Of a stretch of DNA of 64,000 nucleotides, positions 25,269 through 34,677 are shown one piece after another (the stretch's first letter is position 1; every line of letters begins with the position of its first letter). Origin of the DNA: JACKOB01 sp024234575 (GTDB lineage: Bacteria > Pseudomonadota > Gammaproteobacteria > Pseudomonadales > Oleiphilaceae); assembly GCA_051208035.1 (NCBI GenBank), contig JBPJFZ010000002.1, positions 186,001-250,000 on the forward strand. The letters are read 5' to 3'. The notes beneath the pieces were generated by a model. That model saw nothing but the letters and a program-made list of their open reading frames with translations, searched no databases and was not told the origin of the DNA. Made by a program: the position numbers and the translations under genes.

Positions 25269-26576
25269 ATGAAAAGTTTTAGTGTTTTTTTGCAGAAGAA
25301 AGAGGCTTTTTTGTGTTGGATTGGCCTTTTATTTCTGGTTGGCGTGAATTCATCTCAGGCGGCATATCAATCACTGGATAAAGTTGTGGCAGTGGTTGAT
25401 GACGGTGTTGTGCTTGAGTCCGAGCTAAAAAGCCGGATAGTTACCATTACCTCGCGCTTGAATGCACAGGGCACACCTCTGCCGCCACAAGATGTCATGC
25501 GCAAGCGAATTCTAGAGCAGTTGGTGACCGAGCAAGTACAATTGCAAATGGCTGAGCGGGAAGGTCTGCGTATTGACGACAACCAGCTTACGGAGACGAT
25601 GGCCAATATTGCCAGCCGTAACGGTATGAGCCTGGAAGAGTTTCAGGTGGCAATTCGCAGTGAAGGTGTCACTTTCGCCGAGGCCAGAGAGCAAATAAGG
25701 CGTGAAATGTTGACCTCTCGTTTACAACAAAAAAGAGTTAACGGTCGAGTGCGAGTGACTGATAAGGAAGTCGAGAATTTTCTTGCGTCCTCCGCAGGCA
25801 GAAGTGCTCTGGACTACTACCTGGGACACATACTGTTGGCCCTGCCAGAAAACCCATCTTCAGAACAGGTTGCGCAAAAAGGAAAAGAGGCGCTGGAAGT
25901 TTTAGCTGAGATTCGCTCCGGCGTCGACTTCAGACAAATGGCTGTTGCCCGCTCTGATGGCAGAAATGCACTGGAAGGGGGTGTTCTGGGGTGGCGTAAA
26001 GAGACTGAGTTACCCACCATCGCCGCCGATATTGTTCCCAAAATGGCAGTCGGTGAGGTTTCCGAGCCAATCAGAACCGATAGCGGCTTTCATCTGATTG
26101 CATTGCTGGATAAGCGAGGTGGCGCGAGTCAGGTGGTCACACAAAAGAATGTCAGACACATTCTGGTGAAACCGAGCGAAATAAAAACGCCGGAAGAGGC
26201 GCGGGCAGAAATTGACGTTTACTACCAAAAACTATTGGCGGGTGAAGATTTTGCCGCCTTGGCGAAAGAACATTCTGAAGACCCTATTTCTGCGGTGAGT
26301 GGTGGTGAGCTGGGCTGGGTTGGCCCTGGAGATATGGTTGAGACTTTCGAGCAGCAGATGAACAACACGCCAACGGGCGTTTATAGTGAACCTTTTCTGA
26401 GTCCGTTTGGCTGGCACGTATTGCAGGTGACGGAGGTGAGAGAGCAAGACATAGGTGCGAAGTTGCAGGCAAATCAGGCGAGAGAAGTGTTGACCCGTAA
26501 AAAATACGACACAGAGCTGGTTAAGTGGTTGCGAGAAATTCGTGCCGAAGCCTTCGTCGAATTGAAAGACCAGTAG
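25269..26576 (+). CDS. surA: Periplasmic chaperone and peptidyl-prolyl isomerase SurA
   Basis: 435 residues with a signal peptide (about 1-32, ending SSQA), a SurA_N helical chaperone domain (about 35-165) and two parvulin domains. The first begins near residue 180 (YLGHILLALPE), the second near 295 (VRHILVKPSE), each with a GGxLGW-type strand (GGVLGWRKE, GGELGWVGPGDM). SurA escorts outer-membrane proteins such as LptD to the BAM complex, which explains its place 61 bases after lptD. Confidence 0.95.
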   Translation: MKSFSVFLQKKEAFLCWIGLLFLVGVNSSQAAYQSLDKVVAVVDDGVVLESELKSRIVTITSRLNAQGTPLPPQDVMRKRILEQLVTEQVQLQMAEREGLRIDDNQLTETMANIASRNGMSLEEFQVAIRSEGVTFAEAREQIRREMLTSRLQQKRVNGRVRVTDKEVENFLASSAGRSALDYYLGHILLALPENPSSEQVAQKGKEALEVLAEIRSGVDFRQMAVARSDGRNALEGGVLGWRKETELPTIAADIVPKMAVGEVSEPIRTDSGFHLIALLDKRGGASQVVTQKNVRHILVKPSEIKTPEEARAEIDVYYQKLLAGEDFAALAKEHSEDPISAVSGGELGWVGPGDMVETFEQQMNNTPTGVYSEPFLSPFGWHVLQVTEVREQDIGAKLQANQAREVLTRKKYDTELVKWLREIRAEAFVELKDQ

Positions 26577-26613
26577 CAGGGTGCACCAAAAAAATGAAGA
26601 ACTGGGGTCTTTT

Positions 26614-27648
26614 ATGAATACTGAGGTCTTGTCTCCTATTGCTGTAACGCCCGGCGAGCCTGCAGGTATTGGCCCTGATCTGTGCCTGCAATATTGGCAA
26701 TCTGAGCATTCAGATGGCACGCCACTGGTCTATATCTGTGATCCGGATATGCTAAGGGATCGCGCGAGTTTATTGGGTTTAACGGTGCATATTGTTAAAT
26801 ACAATCCCATGGGTGGTCTAGCGCAGTTTTCTGACGATCATATGGTTGTGTTGCCGATACAGATGGCAAAGAAAGTTGGCCCCGGTGAGCCCTGCCCGGC
26901 AAATGCACAGTATTTATTAGATACTTTGCGCCGTGCTGTGTCAGGTTGTCTCAGTGGGGAGTTTTCGGCGATGGTGACGGGGCCGCTTAATAAGGCTGTT
27001 ATTAACGACGCTGGTATTGCATTTAGCGGACACACAGAGTTTTTGCAAATGATTACCGGTGTACCGCGCGTGGTGATGATGCTGGCGACCGAAGGTTTGC
27101 GGGTAGCGTTGGCGACGACCCATGTACCACTGGCCAAGGTGCCGTCGATGATTACCCGAGATCGGCTGGTGCAGGTTATTGATATTTTAGTGAAAGACCT
27201 CAAAATTTATTTTGGTAACCCCAATCCAAAAGTTTTGGTCGCGGGATTGAATCCCCATGCCGGTGAGAGTGGTCATATGGGTCGCGAAGAAATAGATGTC
27301 ATCAATCCTGTCATCCAGTTCTATCGCGAAAAAGGCGTCAATTTGGTTGGCGCATTACCGGCAGATACCTTGTTTACCCCGCACCATTTAGAGGGGGCTG
27401 ATGCTGTTTTAGCGATGTATCATGATCAAGGATTACCGGTTTTAAAGTATAAGGGGTTTGGTGCGGCAGTGAACATTACATTAGGGCTGCCGATAATCCG
27501 AACTTCGGTTGATCATGGCACCGCCTTCGATTTAGCGGGAACCGGGCGCGCCGATATTGGCAGCCTTGTGACCGCAATCGCAACAGCGGCTACGATGGCA
27601 GCCTTTGCTGTCAAAGGCTCATTAGACAATCCATCGGACACACTATGA
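26614..27648 (+). CDS. pdxA: 4-hydroxythreonine-4-phosphate dehydrogenase
   Basis: 344 residues from the ATG at 26614, preceded by GGGGT; the frame can be opened to a GTG 11 codons upstream. The enzyme oxidises 4-phosphohydroxy-threonine in pyridoxal-5'-phosphate synthesis. Motifs are IAVTPGEPAGIGPDL, VTGPLNKAVIND, the metal-site GHTEFL, AGLNPHAGESGHMGREE and YHDQGLPVLKY with DHGTAFDLAG at the end. The stop overlaps the rsmA start. Confidence 0.96.
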   Translation: MNTEVLSPIAVTPGEPAGIGPDLCLQYWQSEHSDGTPLVYICDPDMLRDRASLLGLTVHIVKYNPMGGLAQFSDDHMVVLPIQMAKKVGPGEPCPANAQYLLDTLRRAVSGCLSGEFSAMVTGPLNKAVINDAGIAFSGHTEFLQMITGVPRVVMMLATEGLRVALATTHVPLAKVPSMITRDRLVQVIDILVKDLKIYFGNPNPKVLVAGLNPHAGESGHMGREEIDVINPVIQFYREKGVNLVGALPADTLFTPHHLEGADAVLAMYHDQGLPVLKYKGFGAAVNITLGLPIIRTSVDHGTAFDLAGTGRADIGSLVTAIATAATMAAFAVKGSLDNPSDTL

Positions 27649-28478
27649 AATCAAAAGGTATTCAGCACCAGGCACGAAAGCGTTTTGGCCAAAACTTCCT
27701 GCACGATAACGGCATTATTGAAAAAATCGTACGTGCGATTGGTGCAACCCCCGATGATAATGTTATCGAGATTGGCCCGGGTATGGGGGCGATTACAGAT
27801 CGACTGTTACAGGATACCGGCGGTAAACTCGATGTTGTTGAATTGGATAGAGATCTGATTGGCATTCTCCGCACCAAGTTTTTTAATTACCCCGACTTTA
27901 CCATTCACGAGGGCGATGCGCTGCGCTTTGATTTTCGGCAGTTGCAGCAGCCTGAGAAGCGTATGCGACTGGTGGGTAATTTGCCCTATAACATATCGAC
28001 ACCGCTGATCTTTCACCTCTTGTCTTACCGCGACCGGGTGCAAGATATGCACTTTATGCTGCAAAAAGAAGTGGTTGAAAGGATGGCTGCGGCGCCCGGT
28101 GAAAAAGCTTATGGTAAGTTGGGGGTGATGACACAATATCACTGCCGTGTCATGCCTTTGTTTACGGTGCCGTCCGGAGCATTTACTCCGCGGCCAAAAG
28201 TAGAGTCTGCGATTGTTCGCTTAGTACCTCATGTTACTATGCCGATTGTCGCGAAAGACGAGAAACTGTTACGGCGAGTTGTTCAGTCTGCCTTCAATAT
28301 GCGGCGAAAAACGTTGCGCAACTCTCTTGCAGATCATATCGATGTTGACGGTCTGGTACGCCTGGGGGTGGACCCGTCAGAACGGGCAGAGAATATTTCT
28401 TTGGCAGACTTTGTCAAAATTAGCGACGATTGCTTCTCGCGAATGGAAGATGAGACAGGCTCATCACAGCATAGCTAA
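27645..28478 (+). CDS. rsmA: 16S rRNA dimethyladenosine transferase
   Basis: 277 residues. RsmA (KsgA) dimethylates two adjacent adenosines near the 3' end of 16S rRNA late in small-subunit assembly. It has RKRFGQNFLHD at the N terminus, SAM motif IEIGPGMGAITD, VELDRDL, catalytic NLPYNIST, and a C-terminal FNMRRKTLRNSL. The ATG overlaps the pdxA stop by four bases. In many relatives apaG sits between this gene and apaH; here it does not. Confidence 0.97.
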   Translation: MKSKGIQHQARKRFGQNFLHDNGIIEKIVRAIGATPDDNVIEIGPGMGAITDRLLQDTGGKLDVVELDRDLIGILRTKFFNYPDFTIHEGDALRFDFRQLQQPEKRMRLVGNLPYNISTPLIFHLLSYRDRVQDMHFMLQKEVVERMAAAPGEKAYGKLGVMTQYHCRVMPLFTVPSGAFTPRPKVESAIVRLVPHVTMPIVAKDEKLLRRVVQSAFNMRRKTLRNSLADHIDVDGLVRLGVDPSERAENISLADFVKISDDCFSRMEDETGSSQHS

Positions 28479-28500
28479 ATATAAAAAAGAGGCTGGAATA

Positions 28501-29352
28501 TTGGCTGAATATGCCGTTGGAGATGTGCAGGGCTGTATGGATGCTTTGCAGTGTGTGCTCGACAGGGTCAGTTTTAACCCTGAAAAAGACCGTCTGTGGT
28601 TGACCGGCGATCTGGTTAATCGTGGTGCCCAATCGTTAGAGGTTTTGCGTTTTGTGAAAAGCCTTGGGGATGCGGCGGTGGTGATACTTGGCAATCACGA
28701 CCTGCATCTGCTCGCCGTTGCTTTTAATAAACTAAAACCCAAGCGCAAAGATACGTTGCAACCAATACTTGATGCACCAGATTGTGACGAGCTGTTGCAC
28801 TGGCTGAGACATCAGTCTTTGGTTCACTTTGATGCCCAGCGAAATCTGCTCATGGTGCATGCGGGAATTCCCCATAACTGGACGCAAGAGCAAACCATGC
28901 GCCGAGCTAGTTTGGTCGAGGGGGCGATTCGCGGCAAACACTACCGCAAATTTTTCGCCAAGATGTATGGAAATTCACCAACGCGGTTACGTCCTGACTT
29001 AAAAGGTGAGGAAAAACTGCGGGTTATCACCAATTATCTTACCCGCATGCGCTTTATCGATGCCAAAGGCAATCTGGAGCTGGAGAGTAAGTCCGTGCCC
29101 GAAAGTGCCCCCAAAGGATTCTCGCCCTGGTTTGCGTTTCCCCGTGATGACAATCTCCGCATTATCTTTGGTCATTGGGCTGCCCTTTTAGGTAAAACCG
29201 GCAATGACAATTTCATCGGTCTGGATACCGGCTGTATCTGGGGTGGAGAGCTGACGCTGATGAATATTGATACGGGTGACAAAATCAGCTGTAGTTGTGC
29301 ATCCAGCAAACCCCTGCCCCTTGATCCGTTGGACCAGGGCGAATTTCAGTGA
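28501..29352 (+). CDS. apaH: Symmetrical diadenosine tetraphosphatase
   Basis: 283 residues from a TTG at 28501, with AGAGG upstream. This start gives AEYAVGDVQGC at the N terminus, aligning with the family; an ATG at 28450 inside rsmA is the alternative. The enzyme cleaves Ap4A to two ADP. Metallophosphatase motifs are GDVQGC (Gln in place of His, also usual in Pseudomonas-type ApaH), GDLVNRG, GNHD and LMVHAGIPH. It ends by overlapping the GTG of the next gene. Confidence 0.93.
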   Translation: MAEYAVGDVQGCMDALQCVLDRVSFNPEKDRLWLTGDLVNRGAQSLEVLRFVKSLGDAAVVILGNHDLHLLAVAFNKLKPKRKDTLQPILDAPDCDELLHWLRHQSLVHFDAQRNLLMVHAGIPHNWTQEQTMRRASLVEGAIRGKHYRKFFAKMYGNSPTRLRPDLKGEEKLRVITNYLTRMRFIDAKGNLELESKSVPESAPKGFSPWFAFPRDDNLRIIFGHWAALLGKTGNDNFIGLDTGCIWGGELTLMNIDTGDKISCSCASSKPLPLDPLDQGEFQ

Positions 29353-29753
29353 GCCGAACCGTATCGATCATTGGCACCCTGGTTATGGCTTCCGGTATTC
29401 TATTGGCTGCCGCGGGAGCGCATTTAGTCGGAAGTATTGAAGCTGAAAAGATTTGGCGTTCTGCCAATCAAATGCAACTGGTGCATGGGCTGGGATTATG
29501 TGCGCTAGGCTTGTTCCGCCATTATTTTGAGCGCGGTCTGGCCTATCGGTTATGGCAAGCGGCTGTTTTTTTTATGTGTTCTGGTATCACGCTATTCTGT
29601 GTGACGCTTTATCTCAAAGTGTTAGGCGCGGCTTTTAGCTTGCCCGCATATTTTGCCCCCATCGGTGGGATGAGTTTTTTCTTCGCCTGGCTGATGTTGG
29701 CCGGAGCACTTGTCGTGTCATCCAAAAAAAATCTAAGGGTGACAAGTAATTAA
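29349..29753 (+). CDS. DUF423 small membrane protein
   Basis: 134 residues, GTG start overlapping the apaH stop by four bases. It has about four hydrophobic helices (near 5-25, 45-60, 68-88 and 100-122) with the family's AAAGAHLVG and QLVHGLGLCALGL regions. The molecular role of DUF423 proteins is unknown. The overlap suggests cotranscription with apaH. Confidence 0.85.
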   Translation: MSRTVSIIGTLVMASGILLAAAGAHLVGSIEAEKIWRSANQMQLVHGLGLCALGLFRHYFERGLAYRLWQAAVFFMCSGITLFCVTLYLKVLGAAFSLPAYFAPIGGMSFFFAWLMLAGALVVSSKKNLRVTSN

Positions 29754-29786
29754 AGGATGGCCTAAGGCCGTGAAATAAGGACTGCT

Positions 29787-29993
29787 ATGACCACTATCCG
29801 CCTGAACGGAGAACCCGCATCGTTGCCTGCATCGATAGAAACCATTGCTGCTTTGTTGGTGCATTTGGGCATCGCTCAAAAACGTATCGCTGTGGAATTG
29901 AACCAACAGATCGTACCAAAGAGCAAACATACCGATACCATTTTAAACGAAGGCGATGTGGTAGAGGTTGTGCAAGCGATAGGTGGTGGTTAG
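29787..29993 (+). CDS. thiS: Sulfur carrier protein ThiS
   Basis: 68 residues with a ubiquitin-like fold and the terminal Gly-Gly (AIGGG) that is adenylated and converted to a thiocarboxylate to donate sulfur for the thiazole ring. It lies 75 bases before thiG. The spaces around thiS are too short for a TPP riboswitch and I see none. Confidence 0.93.
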   Translation: MTTIRLNGEPASLPASIETIAALLVHLGIAQKRIAVELNQQIVPKSKHTDTILNEGDVVEVVQAIGGG

Positions 29994-30068
29994 TTTTATT
30001 TTGCACTGGTTTCATTTGCAACATGTCCTAATTTCAATTTTTGATCTGTATTAAGGAAAACTGTAGTC

Positions 30069-30875
30069 ATGAGCTTGCTAACTGTGCCGAGTAATGAAGA
30101 TCAACCGCTGATTATCGATGGTAAAAGCTATACCTCCCGCTTGCTTGTGGGAACAGGGAAGTATAAAAACCATGCTGAAACGGCTGCCGCGATTGAAGCC
30201 AGTGGTGCCCAGATAATCACGATAGCGGTACGACGAACCAATATTGGCCAGAATCCGGACGAGCCAAACGTGCTGGATGTGTTGCCACCTGACCGTTACA
30301 CCCTGTTGCCAAATACAGCAGGCTGCTTTAACGCTAAAGATGCAATTCGCACCTGCCAGCTTGCGCGCGAATTGCTGGATGGCCATGACCTCGTTAAGTT
30401 GGAAGTGCTTGGTGATGAAAAGACGTTGTACCCCGATGTGACTGAAACGTTGGTCGCAGCAGAGGTGTTGATAAAAGACGGCTTCAAAGTCATGGTTTAT
30501 ACCAATGATGATCCATTGATAGCGAAACGATTACAGGAGATGGGATGTGTTGCTGTGATGCCGTTAGGTGCGCCCATCGGTTCCGGGTTAGGCATTCGTA
30601 ATCCTTATAATATTAAAATGATACTTGAAAACGCCACCGTGCCAATTCTTGTTGATGCGGGCGTGGGAACGGCCTCTGATGCAACGATTGCCATGGAGCT
30701 CGGTTGTGATGGCGTGCTCATGAACACGGCAATAGCCGCGGCGAAGCACCCTGTACTGATGGCCAGAGCGATGAATTACGCAGTAAGGGCAGGTCGTGAT
30801 GCTTACCTAGCAGGCCGGATGCCTCGAAAATTATACGCCAGTGCATCATCTCCGATAGACGGCACATTCTTTTAA
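30069..30875 (+). CDS. thiG: Thiazole synthase
   Basis: A 268-residue TIM barrel that forms the thiazole phosphate of thiamine from DXP, dehydroglycine and ThiS thiocarboxylate. Motifs are SRLLVGTGKYKN, VKLEVLGDEKTLYPD with the candidate Schiff-base Lys, VMPLGAPIGSGLGI, PILVDAGVGTASDA and VLMNTAIAAAKHP. It forms a thiSG pair with the preceding gene. Confidence 0.96.
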   Translation: MSLLTVPSNEDQPLIIDGKSYTSRLLVGTGKYKNHAETAAAIEASGAQIITIAVRRTNIGQNPDEPNVLDVLPPDRYTLLPNTAGCFNAKDAIRTCQLARELLDGHDLVKLEVLGDEKTLYPDVTETLVAAEVLIKDGFKVMVYTNDDPLIAKRLQEMGCVAVMPLGAPIGSGLGIRNPYNIKMILENATVPILVDAGVGTASDATIAMELGCDGVLMNTAIAAAKHPVLMARAMNYAVRAGRDAYLAGRMPRKLYASASSPIDGTFF

Positions 30876-31094
30876 GTGGATGCATTGACGTTAACGCCGG
30901 ATTCTTGGGTTAACGATTGCGGCAGTGTTATGTCTGCTAACGGAACCTGGAATGCACCTGTTTTTTTGAATGAGCCTACCTAATAAAGGCGGTTATCTTG
31001 ATAGTTAGATGGTTCAGATGCAAAATATGACTACTTGTTGTGTTTTTTAGCTCGATTCGGCCGCTATTTGTTACAGGTTTAACTTTTCAACGGA

Positions 31095-31982
31095 ATGAAC
31101 ATTATGGCTAGTCCGCAACGTGTGAGAGCGTTTGTCAGAGGGTTGATTACCTTGGTTATTATGTTGCCGGTCTTGTGCATGGCAGCAGGCTTAAATGAAC
31201 CAAAGTTGCTTGTCGTCGCGCAGAACGATGCCCTGGCTACCGTGCCAGTAAGTAAAAAAGCCGATACCAGGCCGGTTCTTCGAGTCGCAACCGGCGAATG
31301 GAGTCCATACGTCTCGGTCAATTACCCTCATCATGGTGCTTTGGCGCACATTATTACCACCATCTACAATGAGGCGGGAATTGATGTTGAGTACGCGTAC
31401 TTTCCCTGGCCTCGCGGTTATCAAATGGTTCGGGATGGTATTTGGCACGCCACAATGCCCTACTACTGCTCGCCGGAACGAGAAGAAGATTTTTATTGCA
31501 GTGAGCCTATCGCTAATGGTCAGCAGGTACTTTTTTACCATATTGACCGTCCGGTCAGCTGGGAAAAGTTTGAAGATCTTAAAGGTCTGAATATAGGTGC
31601 GACATTGGGCTATTACTATGGTGAAACCTTCGAGAAATATGAGAAAAATGGCTGGATACATGTGCAGCGAGTGGCACGGGATGACAGTAATTTTAAAGTC
31701 CTGATGAAAGGCCGAATTCAGGCGTTTCCGCAAGATCTGGCGGTGGGTTATTCAATGATTCGGCAAATTTTCACGCCAGACGAACAAAAACTACTAACTC
31801 ACCACCCTAAAACGCTTCACACTAATCCTCTGCACCTGATTTTTCCACGTAATAATCTGGATAGTGAAGAGCGCCTGGCCATTTTTAATAAGGGTCTGAA
31901 GCTAATGAAAAGTGATGGACGTTTTGATCGGTTTATGAAAGCGATGCAGGATGGCGACTATGAAAGTGGTGCCATCCATTAA
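31095..31982 (+). CDS. Orphan periplasmic solute-binding protein (SBP_bac_3 type)
   Basis: 295 residues; an ATG three codons further in is equally possible. A signal peptide ends near CMAAG (about residue 35). The body is a family 3 solute-binding fold: LRVATGEWSPYVSVNYPHHGALAHIITTIYNEAG (read from about residue 63) and YFPWPRGYQMVRDGIWHATMPYYCSPERE. No ABC permease or ATPase gene is nearby. Such orphan proteins often bind amino acids or serve as sensors. It is about the same fold and layout as the protein at 54180-54920. Confidence 0.8.
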   Translation: MNIMASPQRVRAFVRGLITLVIMLPVLCMAAGLNEPKLLVVAQNDALATVPVSKKADTRPVLRVATGEWSPYVSVNYPHHGALAHIITTIYNEAGIDVEYAYFPWPRGYQMVRDGIWHATMPYYCSPEREEDFYCSEPIANGQQVLFYHIDRPVSWEKFEDLKGLNIGATLGYYYGETFEKYEKNGWIHVQRVARDDSNFKVLMKGRIQAFPQDLAVGYSMIRQIFTPDEQKLLTHHPKTLHTNPLHLIFPRNNLDSEERLAIFNKGLKLMKSDGRFDRFMKAMQDGDYESGAIH

Positions 31983-32019
31983 GCATCAGAATCCGGCAGA
32001 TCAATCAGTTGGATCACAG

Positions 32020-32835
32020 TTAAGCTGGGTCATCAGCAATGATCTTTTTCAGTGAGTCATAAATCGCCGGGTTGGTGATAATAATATCCTTGCCATAAAG
32101 CGCCGCGTGCGCTGACTCCGGTATTTCAGAAAAATGTCCCGCCGTCGCGCCTGCCTCGGTTGCAATTAGTCTTGCTGCGGCAAAGTCCCAGGGAGAAAGG
32201 GATTCGTAGTAGCCATCAAGACGGCCACAAGCCACCCAGCAGATATCGATGGCGGCCGATCCGTTACGACGAATATCCTGACAACTATGCAGGACGCGGT
32301 TTACTCTGGCTGTCAGCAAATCAGTACTGGATTTATCGTAAGGGAAGCCCGTTGCAATCAGTGCATCGCGTATTTCGGTGATTTGACTGACTTGAATATG
32401 CTTGTGATTTACCGACGCATTTTCTCCTTTAATAGCGTGGAAGGTTTCGTGCAAAAATGGGCAGTGAACCACGCCCAGTTGCACTTCTCCTTTTTCCGCG
32501 TAGGCAATTGATACGGCAACCTGAGGGTGTCCGTGAGCAAAATTAACGGTACCGTCAATGGGGTCAATAATCCACAGTGGTGTATCTAAAGATTCACCTT
32601 GCAGTACTTGCGGGGAAACTTCTTCTGATAATATTCTGTGATCGGGATAAGTTTTACGAATTGTTTTATTGATAAACTCGTCTACTTTGATATCCGCACT
32701 GGTTACCAGCTCGTGCTGGCTTTTGTAATTCCGTTCGAAGGCATTTTTGCGACGTTCTTGCTCAACGATTTCACCGGCTCGCATCGCCAGGTCCAGGGCA
32801 AATATAGATATTTCGTGAATGCGATTGTCAGCCAT
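32020..32835 (-). CDS. Inositol-monophosphatase-family phosphatase
   Basis: 271 residues with the lithium-sensitive phosphatase signatures WIIDPIDGTVNFAHG (metal Asp residues) and LSPWDFAAARLIATEAGA, plus the Glu of ILSEE. Candidates are SuhB-type inositol-1-phosphatase or CysQ-like PAP phosphatase; overall pattern fits SuhB better. The start has AGGAG at ideal spacing. It follows pheA by 18 bases on the same strand, so the two are probably cotranscribed. Confidence 0.85.
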   Translation of the reverse strand: MADNRIHEISIFALDLAMRAGEIVEQERRKNAFERNYKSQHELVTSADIKVDEFINKTIRKTYPDHRILSEEVSPQVLQGESLDTPLWIIDPIDGTVNFAHGHPQVAVSIAYAEKGEVQLGVVHCPFLHETFHAIKGENASVNHKHIQVSQITEIRDALIATGFPYDKSSTDLLTARVNRVLHSCQDIRRNGSAAIDICWVACGRLDGYYESLSPWDFAAARLIATEAGATAGHFSEIPESAHAALYGKDIIITNPAIYDSLKKIIADDPA

Positions 32836-32853
32836 GTTTTGCTCCTGCAGCTT

Positions 32854-33693
32854 TTAGAAGGCAATTGTTTTTCTGAAAGGATGCGCTAAGTAAGTGCCAA
32901 GCAGTCGTATATCATCGGCGAAATAACCGAGTTCATCCAAGGCTAACTGCACGCGTCGTTCTGTCGGGTGTGCCTGTATATCGACGTGAAACTGGCTGGC
33001 ACTGAGTGTTCCGTGTGGCATATAGCTTTCGAGTTTAAGCAGGTTGATGTTGTTGGTTGCAAAGCCGCCTAGTGCTTTGTAGAGTGCAGCCGGAATATTG
33101 CGTACTTTAAAAATGATTGACGTGATGTACTCACTCCCTGGTTGCAGTGCGGGTAAGTCTTGGGTGTGTGAAAGCACAATAAATCGCGTCGTGTTACCAC
33201 TGATATCCTGAAAGTTCTCTTGCAGCGTAGTCAAACCATAAAGCTCTGCTGCCAGACTGGAAGCGATGGCCGCCTTCGACGTGTCGGCTAACTGGGCAAC
33301 TTCTTTTGCTGCGCCTGCCGTATCCAGTTTTGCCAGCGGACGAAGGTTAAACTGTTCAATGTGAGTGGCACATTGGGCCAACGCCTGCGGGTGGGACGCG
33401 ACAGTTTTAATCGAGTCCATGGTGCTACCCCTAGGCGCAAGCAAACAGTGGTTTACTGGCTCGTAGTGCTCGCCAACGATATGCAACTTCATTTTGGGAA
33501 TAAGTCGATAGATCTCCTCAACTCGTCCTGCTGTTGAATTTTCAACGGGAATCATTGCCAAAGTTGCTTTACCTTGCTCAACAGCTCGCATGGCATCAAT
33601 AAATGTCTCACATGCCATGGCTTCTTTGTCTGGAAAAACCTGTTTGCAGGCAAGGTGAGAGTAAGCTCCCTCGTGTCCCTGATAAGCGATCAT
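32854..33693 (-). CDS. pheA: Prephenate dehydratase (monofunctional)
   Basis: 279 residues. The N-terminal dehydratase domain has AYQGHEGAYSHLA, MIPVENSTAGRVEEIY and the catalytic Thr region NTTRFIVLS. A C-terminal ACT domain (about 190-279) has the phenylalanine-binding elements IPAALYKALGGFATNNINLLKLESYM. It turns prephenate into phenylpyruvate. There is no fused chorismate mutase domain, unlike E. coli PheA or the Pseudomonas P-protein, so mutase activity must be encoded elsewhere. Confidence 0.94.
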   Translation of the reverse strand: MIAYQGHEGAYSHLACKQVFPDKEAMACETFIDAMRAVEQGKATLAMIPVENSTAGRVEEIYRLIPKMKLHIVGEHYEPVNHCLLAPRGSTMDSIKTVASHPQALAQCATHIEQFNLRPLAKLDTAGAAKEVAQLADTSKAAIASSLAAELYGLTTLQENFQDISGNTTRFIVLSHTQDLPALQPGSEYITSIIFKVRNIPAALYKALGGFATNNINLLKLESYMPHGTLSASQFHVDIQAHPTERRVQLALDELGYFADDIRLLGTYLAHPFRKTIAF

Positions 33694-33876
33694 TATTGTG
33701 CGCGGTCCTGTAAGTTCGTGAGTACAAAGGCGTCAGTATACTGTATTCCATCTGGTTGACATACGCGTCTAACAAGCAATGGCCCGGGATATAACTATTC
33801 TGTCACTGTGAATGTCTTCGCTAAATAGATAACATAACGCCTGTTTATCAATCGCCATCGAAAATGGAGGCAGGCA

Positions 33877-34593
33877 TTGATCAGGTTAATTTTTTTAATA
33901 ACGTTGTTTACCGCAGTGTTCTGGTTTTGGACAACATGGAAAAATGCTGATCCAAAAATGCGTAAGCGGTTATACATGAAAGCAGCCTTCGTGTTTTTTA
34001 TTGGCACGTTACTGATTTTGGTTGTCACCGGCAGGTTGCATGTTTTGTTTGCGGCCATTGCGGCGGTTATTCCTTATCTGGGACGGCTCTATCCTCTGCT
34101 GAAGCAGGTGCCTCTGTTAAAAAGGCTGTGGAGCAATCGCCTGCTATTTACCGGTGGTGCCGCAGAAACATCTTTGTTAACAATGGCCCGAGACCCGTCA
34201 TCAGGTAAACTCAGCGGCGATGTGATACAGGGTAGTGCAGCTGGCAGATCTCTCGACTCTTTAGATAAAAACGCGCTGGCGGTACTTTATCAGGAAGCCC
34301 GTACCAGTTCGCCGGAATCGATCCTGTTGTTGCAGGCTTATTTTGAACAGCGATTTGGTGAGGGCTGGCGTTCGATCTTTGATTTTTATTCGCAAACGGC
34401 CGCAAGCAGTTCGGGGATGAGCGTCAGTGAAGCTTATGATGTGTTAGGGTTGCCAGAAGGCACGTCTTTGCAGCAGGTACTGGAAGCGCATCGCCGGCTT
34501 ATTCAGAAGTTACATCCTGATCGGGGGGGCAGTAACTTTCTGGCAGCCCAGATAAATTTAGCAAAGGATGTGCTGAGTAAACATCTTGCCTGA
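33877..34593 (+). CDS. Membrane-anchored J-domain protein
   Basis: 238 residues from a TTG at 33877 with a perfect GGAGG 6 bases upstream. Two transmembrane helices lie at about residues 2-19 and 30-50. A linker follows, and a C-terminal J-like domain (about 184-238) with YDVLGLPEGTSLQQVLEAH and HPDRGG. The layout resembles Pam18/Tim14-like and DnaJ-domain proteins of Pseudomonas relatives. It probably recruits DnaK at the inner membrane; the client is unknown. It is distinct from the DjlA-type protein at 19960-20760. Confidence 0.82.
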   Translation: MIRLIFLITLFTAVFWFWTTWKNADPKMRKRLYMKAAFVFFIGTLLILVVTGRLHVLFAAIAAVIPYLGRLYPLLKQVPLLKRLWSNRLLFTGGAAETSLLTMARDPSSGKLSGDVIQGSAAGRSLDSLDKNALAVLYQEARTSSPESILLLQAYFEQRFGEGWRSIFDFYSQTAASSSGMSVSEAYDVLGLPEGTSLQQVLEAHRRLIQKLHPDRGGSNFLAAQINLAKDVLSKHLA

Positions 34594-34677
34594 AATCATG
34601 CTCGGATAACTTGCGCTTCTGCTTGCATCGTAAATAAAGCTGTACATCTCGAAATTGATGAGTATTATTTAGCCACT

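Noticed and set aside
28501..28540. Loss of the first metal-binding His in ApaH (GDVQGC in place of GDVHGC)
   Set aside because: Pseudomonas-type ApaH proteins commonly have Gln here, so it is a lineage feature and not inactivation.
29754..30068. TPP riboswitch upstream of thiS or thiG
   Set aside because: The gaps before thiS (33 bases) and thiG (75 bases) are too short, and no CUGAGA or thi-box core is visible.
30882..30930. Inverted repeat CGTTAAC ... GTTAACG after thiG
   Set aside because: Only 7 bp with a 13-base spacer and no T run. Likely chance, so not annotated.
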